From Clostridia bacterium (GTDB taxonomy: Bacteria; Bacillota; Clostridia; Christensenellales; DTU072), in the NCBI GenBank assembly GCA_017461065.1, contig JAFTZC010000045.1, positions 1-49,703 on the forward strand: 49,703 nucleotides of DNA, in the 5' to 3' direction. The notes under the pieces are model-generated. The model did not search any database. It was not told the DNA's origin and saw nothing but the letters and a program-made list of their open reading frames with translations. The first letter of the stretch is position 1. Every line of letters begins with the position of its first letter. Positions 1 through 8,793 of this stretch are shown in pieces. Made by a program: the position numbers and the translations under genes.

Positions 1-78
1 ATGTGGTAATATCTATTATGGTAAACGTGCGCGTACCTAATAATATCGCGCGCATAAAAAAATTTAGGAGAGGTAATT
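1..78 (+). promoter_or_regulatory. Upstream region of the first symporter gene, with CG-rich promoter-like block
   Basis: This non-coding start of the window holds an alternating CG block, CGTGCGCGT at 26-34, closely followed by an AT-rich -10-like stretch, TAATAAT at 38-44. No good -35 box is visible. A second CG run lies at 47-53. The ribosome binding site AGGAGAGG at 66-73 sits 5 nt before the ATG at 79. The CG block just upstream of a -10-like box resembles the promoters at 4060 and 12928, but the match is looser. The upstream part of the regulatory region lies outside the window. Confidence 0.35.
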
Positions 79-1554
79 ATGGCAAAGAAACCTATTCAGT
101 ATGATGAAAATGGTTATCGCAAGTTTGGCATGCGTGATAAGATTTCTTACGCTGCCGGTGACCTTGGCTGTAACATGAGTTTTGCATTGAAGAGCTCAAT
201 CATGGCTATCTTCTGGATGCAATTCATGCTTATTGGCGAAGAATTGTATGCAACCTTATTGTTGGTTGTTCAAATTTGGGACGCAATCAACGATCCACTA
301 CTTGGTGCGTTGTTTGATGCTGACCGTAGAAATTATAAGCAAGGAAAGTTTAAGACTTACATCTTTATCGGTGCGGTTGGTCTCGTATTCTCAGGCTTAT
401 TCTTCTTCTTACCTATCCCAAATGCTGATACTTGGATTAAAGCAATCATATTCGTACTTGGTTACGTTCTATGGGATGCTTGCTATACCGTTGCTAACGT
501 TCCTTACGGCTCAATGATGAACGTTATCACCGAAAATGGTTCAGAGCGTTCACAACTTTCAACTTGGCGTTCAATCGGTTCAATGGTTGGTAACATTATT
601 CCTATGGTAATCCTTCCAATGATCGTTTACGTTGACAATGAACTTGATGGTATCAGAGTATTTATCGCTGCTCTTATTATGGGCGTTATTGGTCTTGGTT
701 GTTTTATCTTTATGCTCAAGACTGCTACCATCCGTGTTGACGAACAAGTTGTTAAAATCAGTGAACCTAAGCAAAAGTTCAACGTTATCAAGGCAATGGG
801 TAACTTTGTAAAGAACCGTGCTGCTGTTGGCGCAACCATTGCTGCAATGGCTATGTTCATCGGTATGCAAGGCTCATCAACTGCAACCGCAGTTTTGTTC
901 CAATCTTACTTTAAGAATGCATCTATTTCAGGCGTTATGATGCTCATCAGCTATCTACCTATGTTCTTCTTTATGCCATTTATCAAGAAGATCGTTGATA
1001 AGTTCGGCAAGAAGGAAGCTTGCGTAGTTGGTTCAGGTATCAGTATGCTTGGCGGTATTTTACTATTCATTCTCCCAATCACTCCTAACACCTTAGGTAT
1101 GATTATGTACGTTGTAGCACAACTATTCTTCGGCTTCGGTCTTGGTTTCTATACTTGTGTATCTTGGGCTCTTATGGCTGACGCTATCGACTACAACGAA
1201 TGGAAGACAGGTAATAAAGAAGAAGGCACCGTATATTCACTACATAGCTTCTTCCGTAAGCTTGCTCAAGGCTTGGGACCCTCGTTGGTAGTTCTTATTA
1301 TGGCGGCTCTTGGTTATGATAGTGAACTCGGCTCAGAACAAACCATCGAAGTTGCAACCAATATGAGATGGCTCGTTGCAGGTCTATATGCATTCGCAGG
1401 TATCGCAATGTTCCTATCCATCACCTTCATCTACAACCTTGATAAGAAGAAGGTTGCTGAAATGACTGCTGACCTACAAGCTCGTAGAGCTGTAGTCGCT
1501 GACGAAGCGGTTGCTGAAGTAGCAGCAGAAGAAGTAGTAGCAGATGCTGAATAG
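79..1554 (+). CDS. GPH-family (MelB-like) glycoside:cation symporter
   Basis: This is a 491-residue polytopic membrane protein of the glycoside-pentoside-hexuronide:cation symporter family of the major facilitator superfamily. It likely imports a sugar or oligosaccharide with Na+ or H+. The N-terminal motif around residues 67-73 (WDAINDP) carries D68 and D72, which match the conserved acidic cation-site residues of MelB-type carriers, and it is followed by a basic cytoplasmic loop (DADRRNYKQGKFKTY). About 12 hydrophobic segments are visible. The last roughly 30 residues are rich in Ala, Val and Glu and probably form a disordered cytoplasmic tail. The start is supported by AGGAGAGG 5 nt upstream. 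The following gene encodes a GH2 glycosidase, so the substrate is probably the oligosaccharide which that enzyme cleaves. The exact sugar cannot be read from sequence. Confidence 0.88.
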   Translation: MAKKPIQYDENGYRKFGMRDKISYAAGDLGCNMSFALKSSIMAIFWMQFMLIGEELYATLLLVVQIWDAINDPLLGALFDADRRNYKQGKFKTYIFIGAVGLVFSGLFFFLPIPNADTWIKAIIFVLGYVLWDACYTVANVPYGSMMNVITENGSERSQLSTWRSIGSMVGNIIPMVILPMIVYVDNELDGIRVFIAALIMGVIGLGCFIFMLKTATIRVDEQVVKISEPKQKFNVIKAMGNFVKNRAAVGATIAAMAMFIGMQGSSTATAVLFQSYFKNASISGVMMLISYLPMFFFMPFIKKIVDKFGKKEACVVGSGISMLGGILLFILPITPNTLGMIMYVVAQLFFGFGLGFYTCVSWALMADAIDYNEWKTGNKEEGTVYSLHSFFRKLAQGLGPSLVVLIMAALGYDSELGSEQTIEVATNMRWLVAGLYAFAGIAMFLSITFIYNLDKKKVAEMTADLQARRAVVADEAVAEVAAEEVVADAE

Positions 1555-1571
1555 TACTTTGTAGACTTTAA

Positions 1572-1623
1572 AAATGGTTGGCAGGGGAGTATGTATAGTC
1601 CTTTTGCCAACCATTTCTTTTTT
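1572..1623 (+). terminator. Intrinsic terminator-like hairpin between symporter and GH2 gene
   Basis: A perfect 12-bp stem (AAATGGTTGGCA at 1572-1583 with its complement at 1605-1616) encloses a 21-nt loop and is followed by CTTTTTT. Only 29 nt separate it from the GH2 start codon and no promoter fits there. It therefore probably acts as a partial terminator or mRNA-stabilising hairpin inside a two-gene operon. Confidence 0.8.
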
Positions 1624-1652
1624 AATCAAATAAAATCAAAAAAGGTGATTTA

Positions 1653-3893
1653 ATGAGACAAATTTATAATTTTAATGCAAAATGGGCATTCACAAAGCAA
1701 GCTAACGCTGTTCCAAGCGAAATGCCAAAAGATTGGTACTTTGTTAATCTTCCACACTCTTGGAATGCTATCGACGGACAAGACGGTGGCAACGATTTCT
1801 ACCGTGGCACTTGTTATTATGCAAAGACTTTGGATAAGATGGATTTACCCGCAGCTGATAAGTATTTCCTTGAAATCCGTGGTGCAAACTCATCTGCCGA
1901 TGCATATCTAAACGGCAAAAAGCTAATGCATCACGATGGTGGTTACTCAACTTGGAGAGTGGATATCACCGACGTGTTGGAGCGTGACAATCTATTCGTT
2001 ATCGCAGTAGACAATAGCCCGAGCGACAAGGTATATCCCCAAGTAGCAGACTTTACCTTCTATGGTGGTCTATATCGTGACGTTAATATCGTATGTGTAA
2101 GCGGTTCTCACTTTGACCTTGAGTACTATGGTGGTACCGGTGTTCAAATCACTCCTACCGTTGTTGGCAAGGAGGCAAAAGTTAACGTAAAAACCTACGT
2201 TACCAACCTTTTAGACGGACAAGCCGTTCGCTACACTATCCTTGATAAGGAAGGAAACGTCGTTGTAGCTACCACTTCAAATGCAGGTGAAGTAGAACTT
2301 ACTATCAGCAACGTAACTCTTTGGAATGCTCGCAAAAATCCATATCTCTACACCTTGGTAACCGAGCTCGTAGAAGGGGATAAGGTGCTTGACAACCTAT
2401 CTACTCGTTTCGGTTGTCGTTATTATGAAATCGACCCAGAACGTGGCTTTATCCTAAACGGCGAAGAATATCCACTCCGTGGCGTATCTCGTCACCAAGA
2501 TAGATGGGGCTATGGTAACGCACTTCTTCCCGAACACCATAAGGAAGACGCTGAGCTCATCTACGAAGTAGGTGCAACCACTATTCGTCTTGCTCACTAC
2601 CAACACGACCAATATTTTTATGACCTATGTGACGAAATGGGCTTTGTAATTTGGGCTGAAATCCCATATATCTCTCAACATATGCCCGGTGGTAGAGAAA
2701 ACACCATCTCTCAAATGAAAGAGCTTATCACTCAAAACTACAACCATCCGTCAATCGTCGTATGGGGCCTTTCAAACGAAATCACTATGAAGGGCGAATC
2801 TGATCCCGACCTAATTGAAAACCACAGAATTCTAAACGATTTGGTACATTCAATGGATAAGACCCGTCTAACGACTATGGCAGTAGTATCTCCTTGTTCA
2901 ATGGATGCAGAATATATCCAAATCCCCGACACCGTATCATATAACCATTACTTCGGCTGGTACGGCGGCGACACTTCTATGAACGGACCTTGGTTTGACA
3001 AATTCCACGCTAAGCATCCTAACATTCCAATCGGCTGCTCCGAGTACGGTTGTGAAGCACTCAATTGGCACACTTCAAAACCCGTTCAAGGCGATTACAC
3101 CGAAGAATACCAAGCTTACTACCACGAAGAGCTCATCAAGCAATTGTTTAGCCGCAAATATATGTGGGCAACCCACGTATGGAATATGTTTGACTTCGGT
3201 GCAGACGCACGTGCTGAGGGCGGCGAAAACGGTCAAAATCACAAGGGTTTGATGACTTTCGATAGAAAGTATAAGAAAGATGCGTTCTACGCATATAAAG
3301 CCTGGTTAAGCGACGACAAGTTCGTACATCTTTGCGGCAAGCGTTACGTTGACAGAGTTGAAGACGTTACTAAAGTAACGGTATACTCCAATATGCCCGA
3401 AGTAGAGCTCTTTGCAAACGGCGTTTCTCTTGGCAAAAAGACGGCTGATGATCACTTCTTCTACTTTGACGTTAAGAACGAAGGAGAGACCGTTCTAAAA
3501 GCTGTAGCAGGTGAATTTGAAGACTGCGGAATCATTCGCAAGGTTGAAAAGTTCAACGAAGCATATCGCCTAAGAGAAAAGAGCGCGGTACTCAACTGGT
3601 TTGACGTAACCGAAGTGGAAGGCTATCTATCAATCAACGACAAGATGAGCGATATTATGGCTACTCAAGAAGGTATGGCTTTGTTTGCAGGTATGTTCCA
3701 AAAGATGATGCCTAAGCAAGGTGACACGGTTATGGGCGGCTTTGAGATGAACGAAAGTATGATGCAAATGATGGGCGGATTCACTTTCCTAAGACTTGCA
3801 GGTATGATCGGTATGATGGGAATTAACTTCACCAAGGAACAACTTTTGGGCATTAACGCTCAACTTAATAAAATCAAAAAGCTCGCCAAATAG
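1653..3893 (+). CDS. Glycoside hydrolase family 2 protein (beta-galactosidase/beta-glucuronidase type)
   Basis: This 746-residue GH2 enzyme has the usual order: an N-terminal sugar-binding jelly roll (about 1-155), an Ig-like domain (about 160-255), a TIM barrel (about 260-555) and a C-terminal beta domain. The acid/base is E376 in WGLSNE and the nucleophile is E464 in GCSEYG, so the enzyme should be active. No signal peptide is present, which suggests cytoplasmic hydrolysis of sugar imported by the preceding symporter. The ribosome binding site AAGGTGAT at 1642-1649 supports the start. Residues after about 665 form an unusual methionine-rich tail (repeated MM and GM pairs). As I recall, similar tails occur in other clostridial GH2 proteins, and their role is unknown to me. 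Beta-galactosidase, glucuronidase and mannosidase activities cannot be told apart here. Confidence 0.88.
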   Translation: MRQIYNFNAKWAFTKQANAVPSEMPKDWYFVNLPHSWNAIDGQDGGNDFYRGTCYYAKTLDKMDLPAADKYFLEIRGANSSADAYLNGKKLMHHDGGYSTWRVDITDVLERDNLFVIAVDNSPSDKVYPQVADFTFYGGLYRDVNIVCVSGSHFDLEYYGGTGVQITPTVVGKEAKVNVKTYVTNLLDGQAVRYTILDKEGNVVVATTSNAGEVELTISNVTLWNARKNPYLYTLVTELVEGDKVLDNLSTRFGCRYYEIDPERGFILNGEEYPLRGVSRHQDRWGYGNALLPEHHKEDAELIYEVGATTIRLAHYQHDQYFYDLCDEMGFVIWAEIPYISQHMPGGRENTISQMKELITQNYNHPSIVVWGLSNEITMKGESDPDLIENHRILNDLVHSMDKTRLTTMAVVSPCSMDAEYIQIPDTVSYNHYFGWYGGDTSMNGPWFDKFHAKHPNIPIGCSEYGCEALNWHTSKPVQGDYTEEYQAYYHEELIKQLFSRKYMWATHVWNMFDFGADARAEGGENGQNHKGLMTFDRKYKKDAFYAYKAWLSDDKFVHLCGKRYVDRVEDVTKVTVYSNMPEVELFANGVSLGKKTADDHFFYFDVKNEGETVLKAVAGEFEDCGIIRKVEKFNEAYRLREKSAVLNWFDVTEVEGYLSINDKMSDIMATQEGMALFAGMFQKMMPKQGDTVMGGFEMNESMMQMMGGFTFLRLAGMIGMMGINFTKEQLLGINAQLNKIKKLAK

Positions 3894-3966
3894 GCATTCG
3901 TAAATTCGATTTAGGATACCTAATAACGAGTTTTATTAAAAAATCTGTAATTTAAAGAATTGGTAA

Positions 3967-4002
3967 AATGCACACTCTGTTAATAGGGTGTGCATTGTTT
4001 TT
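3967..4002 (+). terminator. Intrinsic terminator after the GH2 gene
   Basis: A 12-bp stem (AATGCACACTCT at 3967-3978 with 3985-3996, one G-T wobble) has a 6-nt loop and is followed by GTTTTT. It closes the symporter-GH2 unit before the next promoter. Confidence 0.85.
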
Positions 4003-4059
4003 ATACGTGCTTTTGAACGTGAAAAACAAGGTAGAATTAAGGAGTTGACAGCCAAATAA

Positions 4060-4095
4060 TTTGCTCTTGACTATTTCGCGCGCGTGCATTATAAT
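4060..4095 (+). promoter_or_regulatory. Sigma-A-like promoter with alternating-CG spacer, upstream of the GLUG protein operon
   Basis: The -35 box TTGACT (4067-4072) and a perfect -10 box TATAAT (4090-4095) are separated by 17 nt. The spacer contains CGCGCGCGTG at 4077-4086, beginning 13 nt before the -10 box. Positions 4060-4086 match 12928-12954, the promoter of the 1832-residue surface protein, at 23 of 27 positions. The -10 ends 34 nt before the chosen start codon. Confidence 0.8.
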
Positions 4096-4129
4096 ATATG
4101 TGTCTAACTTTAAACTGAGCAAGGAATAT

Positions 4130-5650
4130 ATGGCTAAACTATCTCACTCAAACGACAATTCCGCGCTAAAAACTCCGCGCGCGCCTATGCATAAAAAGAA
4201 ATTGACGATACTGATTTCGGTATCGGTTACAGTCTTGCTTTTGGTAGCAGGCATCGTGCTTGCTATCGTTTTTTGGCCCGATAAGGTAGACGACCAAGAT
4301 TACGATATGCCTCCTCGTAAAATGCAATATGAGTATTACGTTGACCACGAAGATAAGGCAGGCTTTTATCTGAGTGATAATTTCCGTGCGGAAGTGCCGC
4401 TCAAAGAGTTTACCAAGACCGTTATCGAAAGTGCCGATGGGTTGGTTCTTGGCGACGATCTTTTGGTTAAAGTTGAAGATGGAGTCGAGATAGGTGCTCA
4501 AGCGGTTTATAATTTTAGCTACAAGAACAAGGTTATCGCAGTAGTTAACGTTTACGTTATCGATGCGGATGCTTACATCAACAACGCAACGGAGCTTTTG
4601 GCCGTTAGCGCAGATAAGACTTATATCGTAAAAAACGCTATCGATCTCACGGGTGTGAGCGGCAACGTTTCAAGATTTATTGGCACAATCCACTTTAATC
4701 ATCATCCGGTTAGCGGTTTTAACGTAGAAAACGGCGGTCTATTCAAAGAACTTGACGGCGCGACCATAACAGGGCTTGACCTTACGGGCGTAAGCGGAAC
4801 GCTCACTCATACTAACTACGGCAACTTGGGCGTTATAGCAAACTATGCCAATAATACGCGCATTAGATATAGCTCGGTCAGAGGCTCGGTGAGCATTCAT
4901 TCTACAGCTTCTTCAACTGAGGCGTTATACGTTGGCGGTATGATAGGATACGCCAACGCTGTAAAACGCAAAGATTACACTACGGAAGAAGTTGGCTACG
5001 TCCAATTGGTTTCATACCTTGATTTGTCTGTAAGCGGTAGTGGTGATCTTAAGGTTGGCGGTTTGATCGGTGGTGTAAGAAACGCAACTCTCGGCGAGTG
5101 TTACGCATACGGCAAAACCAAACTTAGCGTGGACGAAAACTCCGTAGGCAGCTTGGGTAATATTTATCTTGGTGGCTTAGTCGGTGTGTTAACTAAGCAA
5201 TACGACGCAGTAACCACTTCCTACCTCTTAGACGAAAGCAGTCAACTCTATTCCTATTCCGATATCGAGATAGCCGTAAACGGCGGTGGTGCTCATAACT
5301 CCATAAACGTTGGCGGTATATTTGGATTACTCCAAAATCACTCTATTGTAAACGCCATCTATGGTGGTGATTTGGACGTCAGCCTTACGCGTGCGCCTTT
5401 GAATATCGGTGGTATAATTGGTTCAACCGATAACTCTACGGCACTAAAGATGAACGTTAGAGCCGTTGAAGTTAAGGGTGAAATCGAAATTTACTCCCTT
5501 GCTTCGGTGAACGCAGGCGGTCTTATCGGCGTAAGCGTCGAGACCCAATATAGCAACGTAATCGCATCCGTAATGCCCAAAATCAGTACGGATACGTCAA
5601 AGAAGCAGGGCACTCAAGTGGCAGTGACCGCTATTGCAAGCGAAAATTAA
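4130..5650 (+). CDS. Membrane-anchored surface protein with GLUG-like repeats
   Basis: The start is taken at ATG 4130, preceded by AAGGA and placed downstream of the promoter; the open frame upstream overlaps promoter DNA. The 506-residue product has a Lys-rich N-terminus and one hydrophobic segment at about residues 24-48. It lacks a convincing cleavage site, so it probably stays anchored by its N-terminus with the rest outside the cell. The body carries repeated G-G-[LMI]-[IVF]-G motifs at about residues 269, 309, 347, 394, 427 and 463, typical of GLUG-type repeats that form beta-solenoid-like folds. No LPXTG motif or catalytic signature is seen. It opens an operon with a LacZ-type GH2, a DUF6067-like protein and GH18, so a glycan-binding or adhesion role is plausible but unproven. 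An alternating CG run also occurs inside the coding sequence at about 4171-4179. Confidence 0.75.
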   Translation: MAKLSHSNDNSALKTPRAPMHKKKLTILISVSVTVLLLVAGIVLAIVFWPDKVDDQDYDMPPRKMQYEYYVDHEDKAGFYLSDNFRAEVPLKEFTKTVIESADGLVLGDDLLVKVEDGVEIGAQAVYNFSYKNKVIAVVNVYVIDADAYINNATELLAVSADKTYIVKNAIDLTGVSGNVSRFIGTIHFNHHPVSGFNVENGGLFKELDGATITGLDLTGVSGTLTHTNYGNLGVIANYANNTRIRYSSVRGSVSIHSTASSTEALYVGGMIGYANAVKRKDYTTEEVGYVQLVSYLDLSVSGSGDLKVGGLIGGVRNATLGECYAYGKTKLSVDENSVGSLGNIYLGGLVGVLTKQYDAVTTSYLLDESSQLYSYSDIEIAVNGGGAHNSINVGGIFGLLQNHSIVNAIYGGDLDVSLTRAPLNIGGIIGSTDNSTALKMNVRAVEVKGEIEIYSLASVNAGGLIGVSVETQYSNVIASVMPKISTDTSKKQGTQVAVTAIASEN

Positions 5651-5676
5651 ACCTACTCATATAGTTGGAGGACGAT

Positions 5677-8600
5677 ATGATTTATAGACTAAAAGACAAA
5701 GAAAACTTCAAAAAGTTCAAAGTATTTTGTGACAATCGTCTTGATTCACGTGCATACTTTATACCATTTTCCAGCCTAAAAAAGGCCCAGGAAGCGACTA
5801 CTCTTACCAAAAGATACGTTTCCGACAAGGTTAAAGTGTTAAATGGTACTTGGGATTTCAAGTACTATCGCAACGACAAGGAAATTCCCCAAAACTTTGA
5901 TACCGATAAGATAGCTTTTGATAGCATCAGCGTACCTTCTTGTTGGCAATTTACCGGTTACGAGCCTCCATTCTATACCAATATCAAATATCCATTCTAC
6001 ACCGAGCCTAACAAGATTACGTATAACAAGGTTGAAGGCGACTATGAAAGTGATATCAACGGTACTACCTACAAAGTAGGTACTAAGCAATATAACAGCG
6101 TAGGCGTATATAGAACTTGGTTTGACGTAAATGATCTTGATAAAAAGTATATTTTGTCCTTCCTTGGCGTATCGAGCTCAGCCGAAATTTATCTAAACGG
6201 CAAATACGTAGGTTACTCCGAGTGCAGTCACAACACTCAAGAGTATTCTATTGACGGGGCAGTCCAACTTGGCAAAAACGAACTTGTAGTAGTGGTTCAC
6301 AAGTGGAGTACCGGATCCTATCTCGAAGACCAAGATATGTTCCGCAACAATGGTATTTTCCGCGACGTTTTACTATACGTAAACGACCCCACTTACGTTT
6401 ATGATTTTGAGTTTTTTGCAACCAAGCGTGGCGAGACCTACGATGCCATTTTGAACGCTGTAGTTGTTGACGGCGAAGGTGCAAGCCTAACGGCTACCTT
6501 GACCGACGGCGGTAAGATAGTGGCAATGCGTTCCGTCCAAGTAAACGGAAAGGTCGAAATAATGTTTGATAGCCTTAGCGTTCAAGAGTGGAATGCGGAA
6601 ATTCCAAAGCTATACGATTTGACTATCACTTTGATGAAAGGTGGCAAAATTACCGAGTGTATTCGCAAGAAGGTTGGCTTCAAGACAGTTAAGATTGACG
6701 GCAAAGTGTTCAAGCTTAATGGTAGACCAATCAAGATTTTCGGTGTAAACCATCACGATACCAATGCAAAGACGGGTTATTGCTTAACGCCCGAAGAAAT
6801 CGAAAAGGACATTAGGCTTTGCAAAGAGTTCAATATTAACGCGGTACGCACTTCACACTATCCGCCGGACCCAATGTTTATCGAGCTTTGCGATCTATAC
6901 GGATTGTACGTTATCGACGAAGCAGACATCGAAACGCACGGACTATCCCTATCAAAGCAAGTATCCAAAAAGCCACGTTGGAAGGCAAGATATTGGGATA
7001 GAGTTAAGGGAATGTATATGCGTGATCGTAACTCTTGCTCTATTATTATGTGGTCGCTTGGCAATGAAGCGGGTGGTATAGTATGTCAAGATTATTGCTA
7101 TAACAATCTCAAGCCGCTAACCTTAATCCCCATTCATTATGAAGGTGCTTGCAGAACGAGTCGCGGTAGCTACGACGTAGTAAGCATGATGTATACTTCC
7201 GTCGAGAACTGCAAGAAGATTGCTGTTGCTAAAAATGCGGGCAAGGGCGTATATCCCATCGTAAACACCCACTCCAAGCAAAAGCCATTCTTCCTATGCG
7301 AGTACGCACACGCAATGGGGGTCGGTCCCGGCTCATTGGAAGATTACGTTGAAACCTTCCTAAGCAGTGCAAATATGATGGGCGGTTGCATTTGGGAAAT
7401 GGTAGACCACGCTGTACTAAACGAAGGTAAAAAATATCGTTATACCTACGGCGGAGATCACGGCGAATACGTCCACGACGGCAACTTCTGTGTAGACGGC
7501 TTGTTCTATCCCGATAGAACTCCTTCAACCGGTGCTTACGCCGTTAAGAACAGCTATCGTCCCGTACGCGCAAAGATAGTCGGCAACGGTCTCATTAGCC
7601 TTAGAAACTACCATTCATTCCGTAATGCTAAGTATCTTACTATCAAAGGAACGTTGCTCGTTGAAGGCAATGCAATGTTTAATTTCGAAATCCCGTCCAA
7701 CATTCCGGCAGGCGAATCAAGAACATTTAACCTTAACTTTGAGGCGCTTGGTGGTGATATCCAAATTAATATCGACTACTACGACGGCGAAAGACCGGTT
7801 GCCTTCGAGCAGTTGCGCGTAAGCGAAGCTTTAACCGAAATCAAGCGTATGGGTAGGGGAACCAAGATCGGCGTTAAGACCATCGGTAAGCTCCTAAACG
7901 TTGAGTTTGACGGCGGCAGCATCACCTTTGATCAAGATAGAGGTATTTTGGTTGATTACAGAGTAGGCAACACTTCTATTCTTGCAGATAGACCTGCAAA
8001 ACAAGGCGAAGCCGGCAGAATGTATGCTAACGTTTATCGTGCGCCTACTGATAACGATATGTATATCAAGAATTGGTGGCACAAGTATAGCTACGATAAC
8101 CTAAGCGTTAGAACCGACGACTTCCACTACCAAGTTTTCAGCGATAAGGTAGAAGTAGTAATCGACTATTCACTACTAAATCCAAAGGGCAAAAAGGCCT
8201 TTGGCGTCAAGGACGTCTATACCATTTTGAATAGTGGTATCGTTAGGGTTGAGTCAAGCGTTACCGCAAGCAGAAAGGCATCTCCCATCCTCCCAAGAGT
8301 GGGCAAAGTTATCGAGCTCAAACCGGAGTATAACGACGTAATATATTACGGAGCAGGCGCAAGAGAGTGCTATCCCGACTTCAAGTCACAATCGAGACTC
8401 GGCGTATATCGCACTACCGTTGATGCAATGGAAGAACAATATATCAGACCGCAAGAAAGTGGCAACCGCACGGATATTCGTTACTGCGCATTCCGTAATT
8501 CAAAGGGAGAAGGCGTTATGATATTTGCTGATATCATACCGCTCAACTTTGGTATAAAGCGTTACACCGACAAGGCTCTTGCAAAGGCAAAGCACCGTGA

Positions 8601-8784
8601 AGATTTGGTAAAAGAAGACGTTAACTATCTATCAATCGACGGATATATGGGTGGAATAGGCTCCAATTCCTGCGGACCAATGCCACTCGAAAAATACCAA
8701 CTCAAGTCAAGCAGAAGCTATACGTTTAGCTTCAAGATGGTACCGTTTACCGATCTTGACGAAGAGATTTTAAGTAATTCGTAA
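5677..8784 (+). CDS. LacZ-type GH2 beta-galactosidase
   Basis: This 1035-residue protein has the five-domain layout and length of LacZ-type beta-galactosidases. The jelly roll comes first, then Ig-like domains, the TIM barrel, and a C-terminal Bgal-small domain recognisable from NVYRAPTDND. With numbering from ATG 5677, the acid/base is E464 (SLGNEAG) and the nucleophile E542 (FLCEYAHAMG). ATG 5677 is preferred over the in-frame TTG 12 nt upstream because that TTG lies within the ribosome binding site GGAGG (5667-5671). There is no signal peptide, so the enzyme is probably cytoplasmic. It lies 26 nt after the GLUG protein gene with no terminator between them, and 9 nt before the next gene. 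It likely hydrolyses terminal beta-galactose from imported oligosaccharides; the linkage preference is unknown. Confidence 0.9.
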   Translation: MIYRLKDKENFKKFKVFCDNRLDSRAYFIPFSSLKKAQEATTLTKRYVSDKVKVLNGTWDFKYYRNDKEIPQNFDTDKIAFDSISVPSCWQFTGYEPPFYTNIKYPFYTEPNKITYNKVEGDYESDINGTTYKVGTKQYNSVGVYRTWFDVNDLDKKYILSFLGVSSSAEIYLNGKYVGYSECSHNTQEYSIDGAVQLGKNELVVVVHKWSTGSYLEDQDMFRNNGIFRDVLLYVNDPTYVYDFEFFATKRGETYDAILNAVVVDGEGASLTATLTDGGKIVAMRSVQVNGKVEIMFDSLSVQEWNAEIPKLYDLTITLMKGGKITECIRKKVGFKTVKIDGKVFKLNGRPIKIFGVNHHDTNAKTGYCLTPEEIEKDIRLCKEFNINAVRTSHYPPDPMFIELCDLYGLYVIDEADIETHGLSLSKQVSKKPRWKARYWDRVKGMYMRDRNSCSIIMWSLGNEAGGIVCQDYCYNNLKPLTLIPIHYEGACRTSRGSYDVVSMMYTSVENCKKIAVAKNAGKGVYPIVNTHSKQKPFFLCEYAHAMGVGPGSLEDYVETFLSSANMMGGCIWEMVDHAVLNEGKKYRYTYGGDHGEYVHDGNFCVDGLFYPDRTPSTGAYAVKNSYRPVRAKIVGNGLISLRNYHSFRNAKYLTIKGTLLVEGNAMFNFEIPSNIPAGESRTFNLNFEALGGDIQINIDYYDGERPVAFEQLRVSEALTEIKRMGRGTKIGVKTIGKLLNVEFDGGSITFDQDRGILVDYRVGNTSILADRPAKQGEAGRMYANVYRAPTDNDMYIKNWWHKYSYDNLSVRTDDFHYQVFSDKVEVVIDYSLLNPKGKKAFGVKDVYTILNSGIVRVESSVTASRKASPILPRVGKVIELKPEYNDVIYYGAGARECYPDFKSQSRLGVYRTTVDAMEEQYIRPQESGNRTDIRYCAFRNSKGEGVMIFADIIPLNFGIKRYTDKALAKAKHREDLVKEDVNYLSIDGYMGGIGSNSCGPMPLEKYQLKSSRSYTFSFKMVPFTDLDEEILSNS

Positions 8785-8793
8785 GAGGAAAAT

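Noticed and set aside
4041..4050. TTGACA at 4045-4050 as the main -35 box
   Set aside because: No -10-like hexamer lies 16-18 nt downstream, whereas TTGACT at 4067 pairs with a perfect TATAAT.
4061..4129. Longer N-terminus for the GLUG protein
   Set aside because: The extension would begin within the promoter (-35 box at 4067) and lacks a ribosome binding site; ATG 4130 has AAGGA and gives a clean membrane-anchor start.
5665..5676. TTG start for the LacZ-type protein
   Set aside because: The TTG overlaps the GGAGG ribosome binding site that serves ATG 5677.
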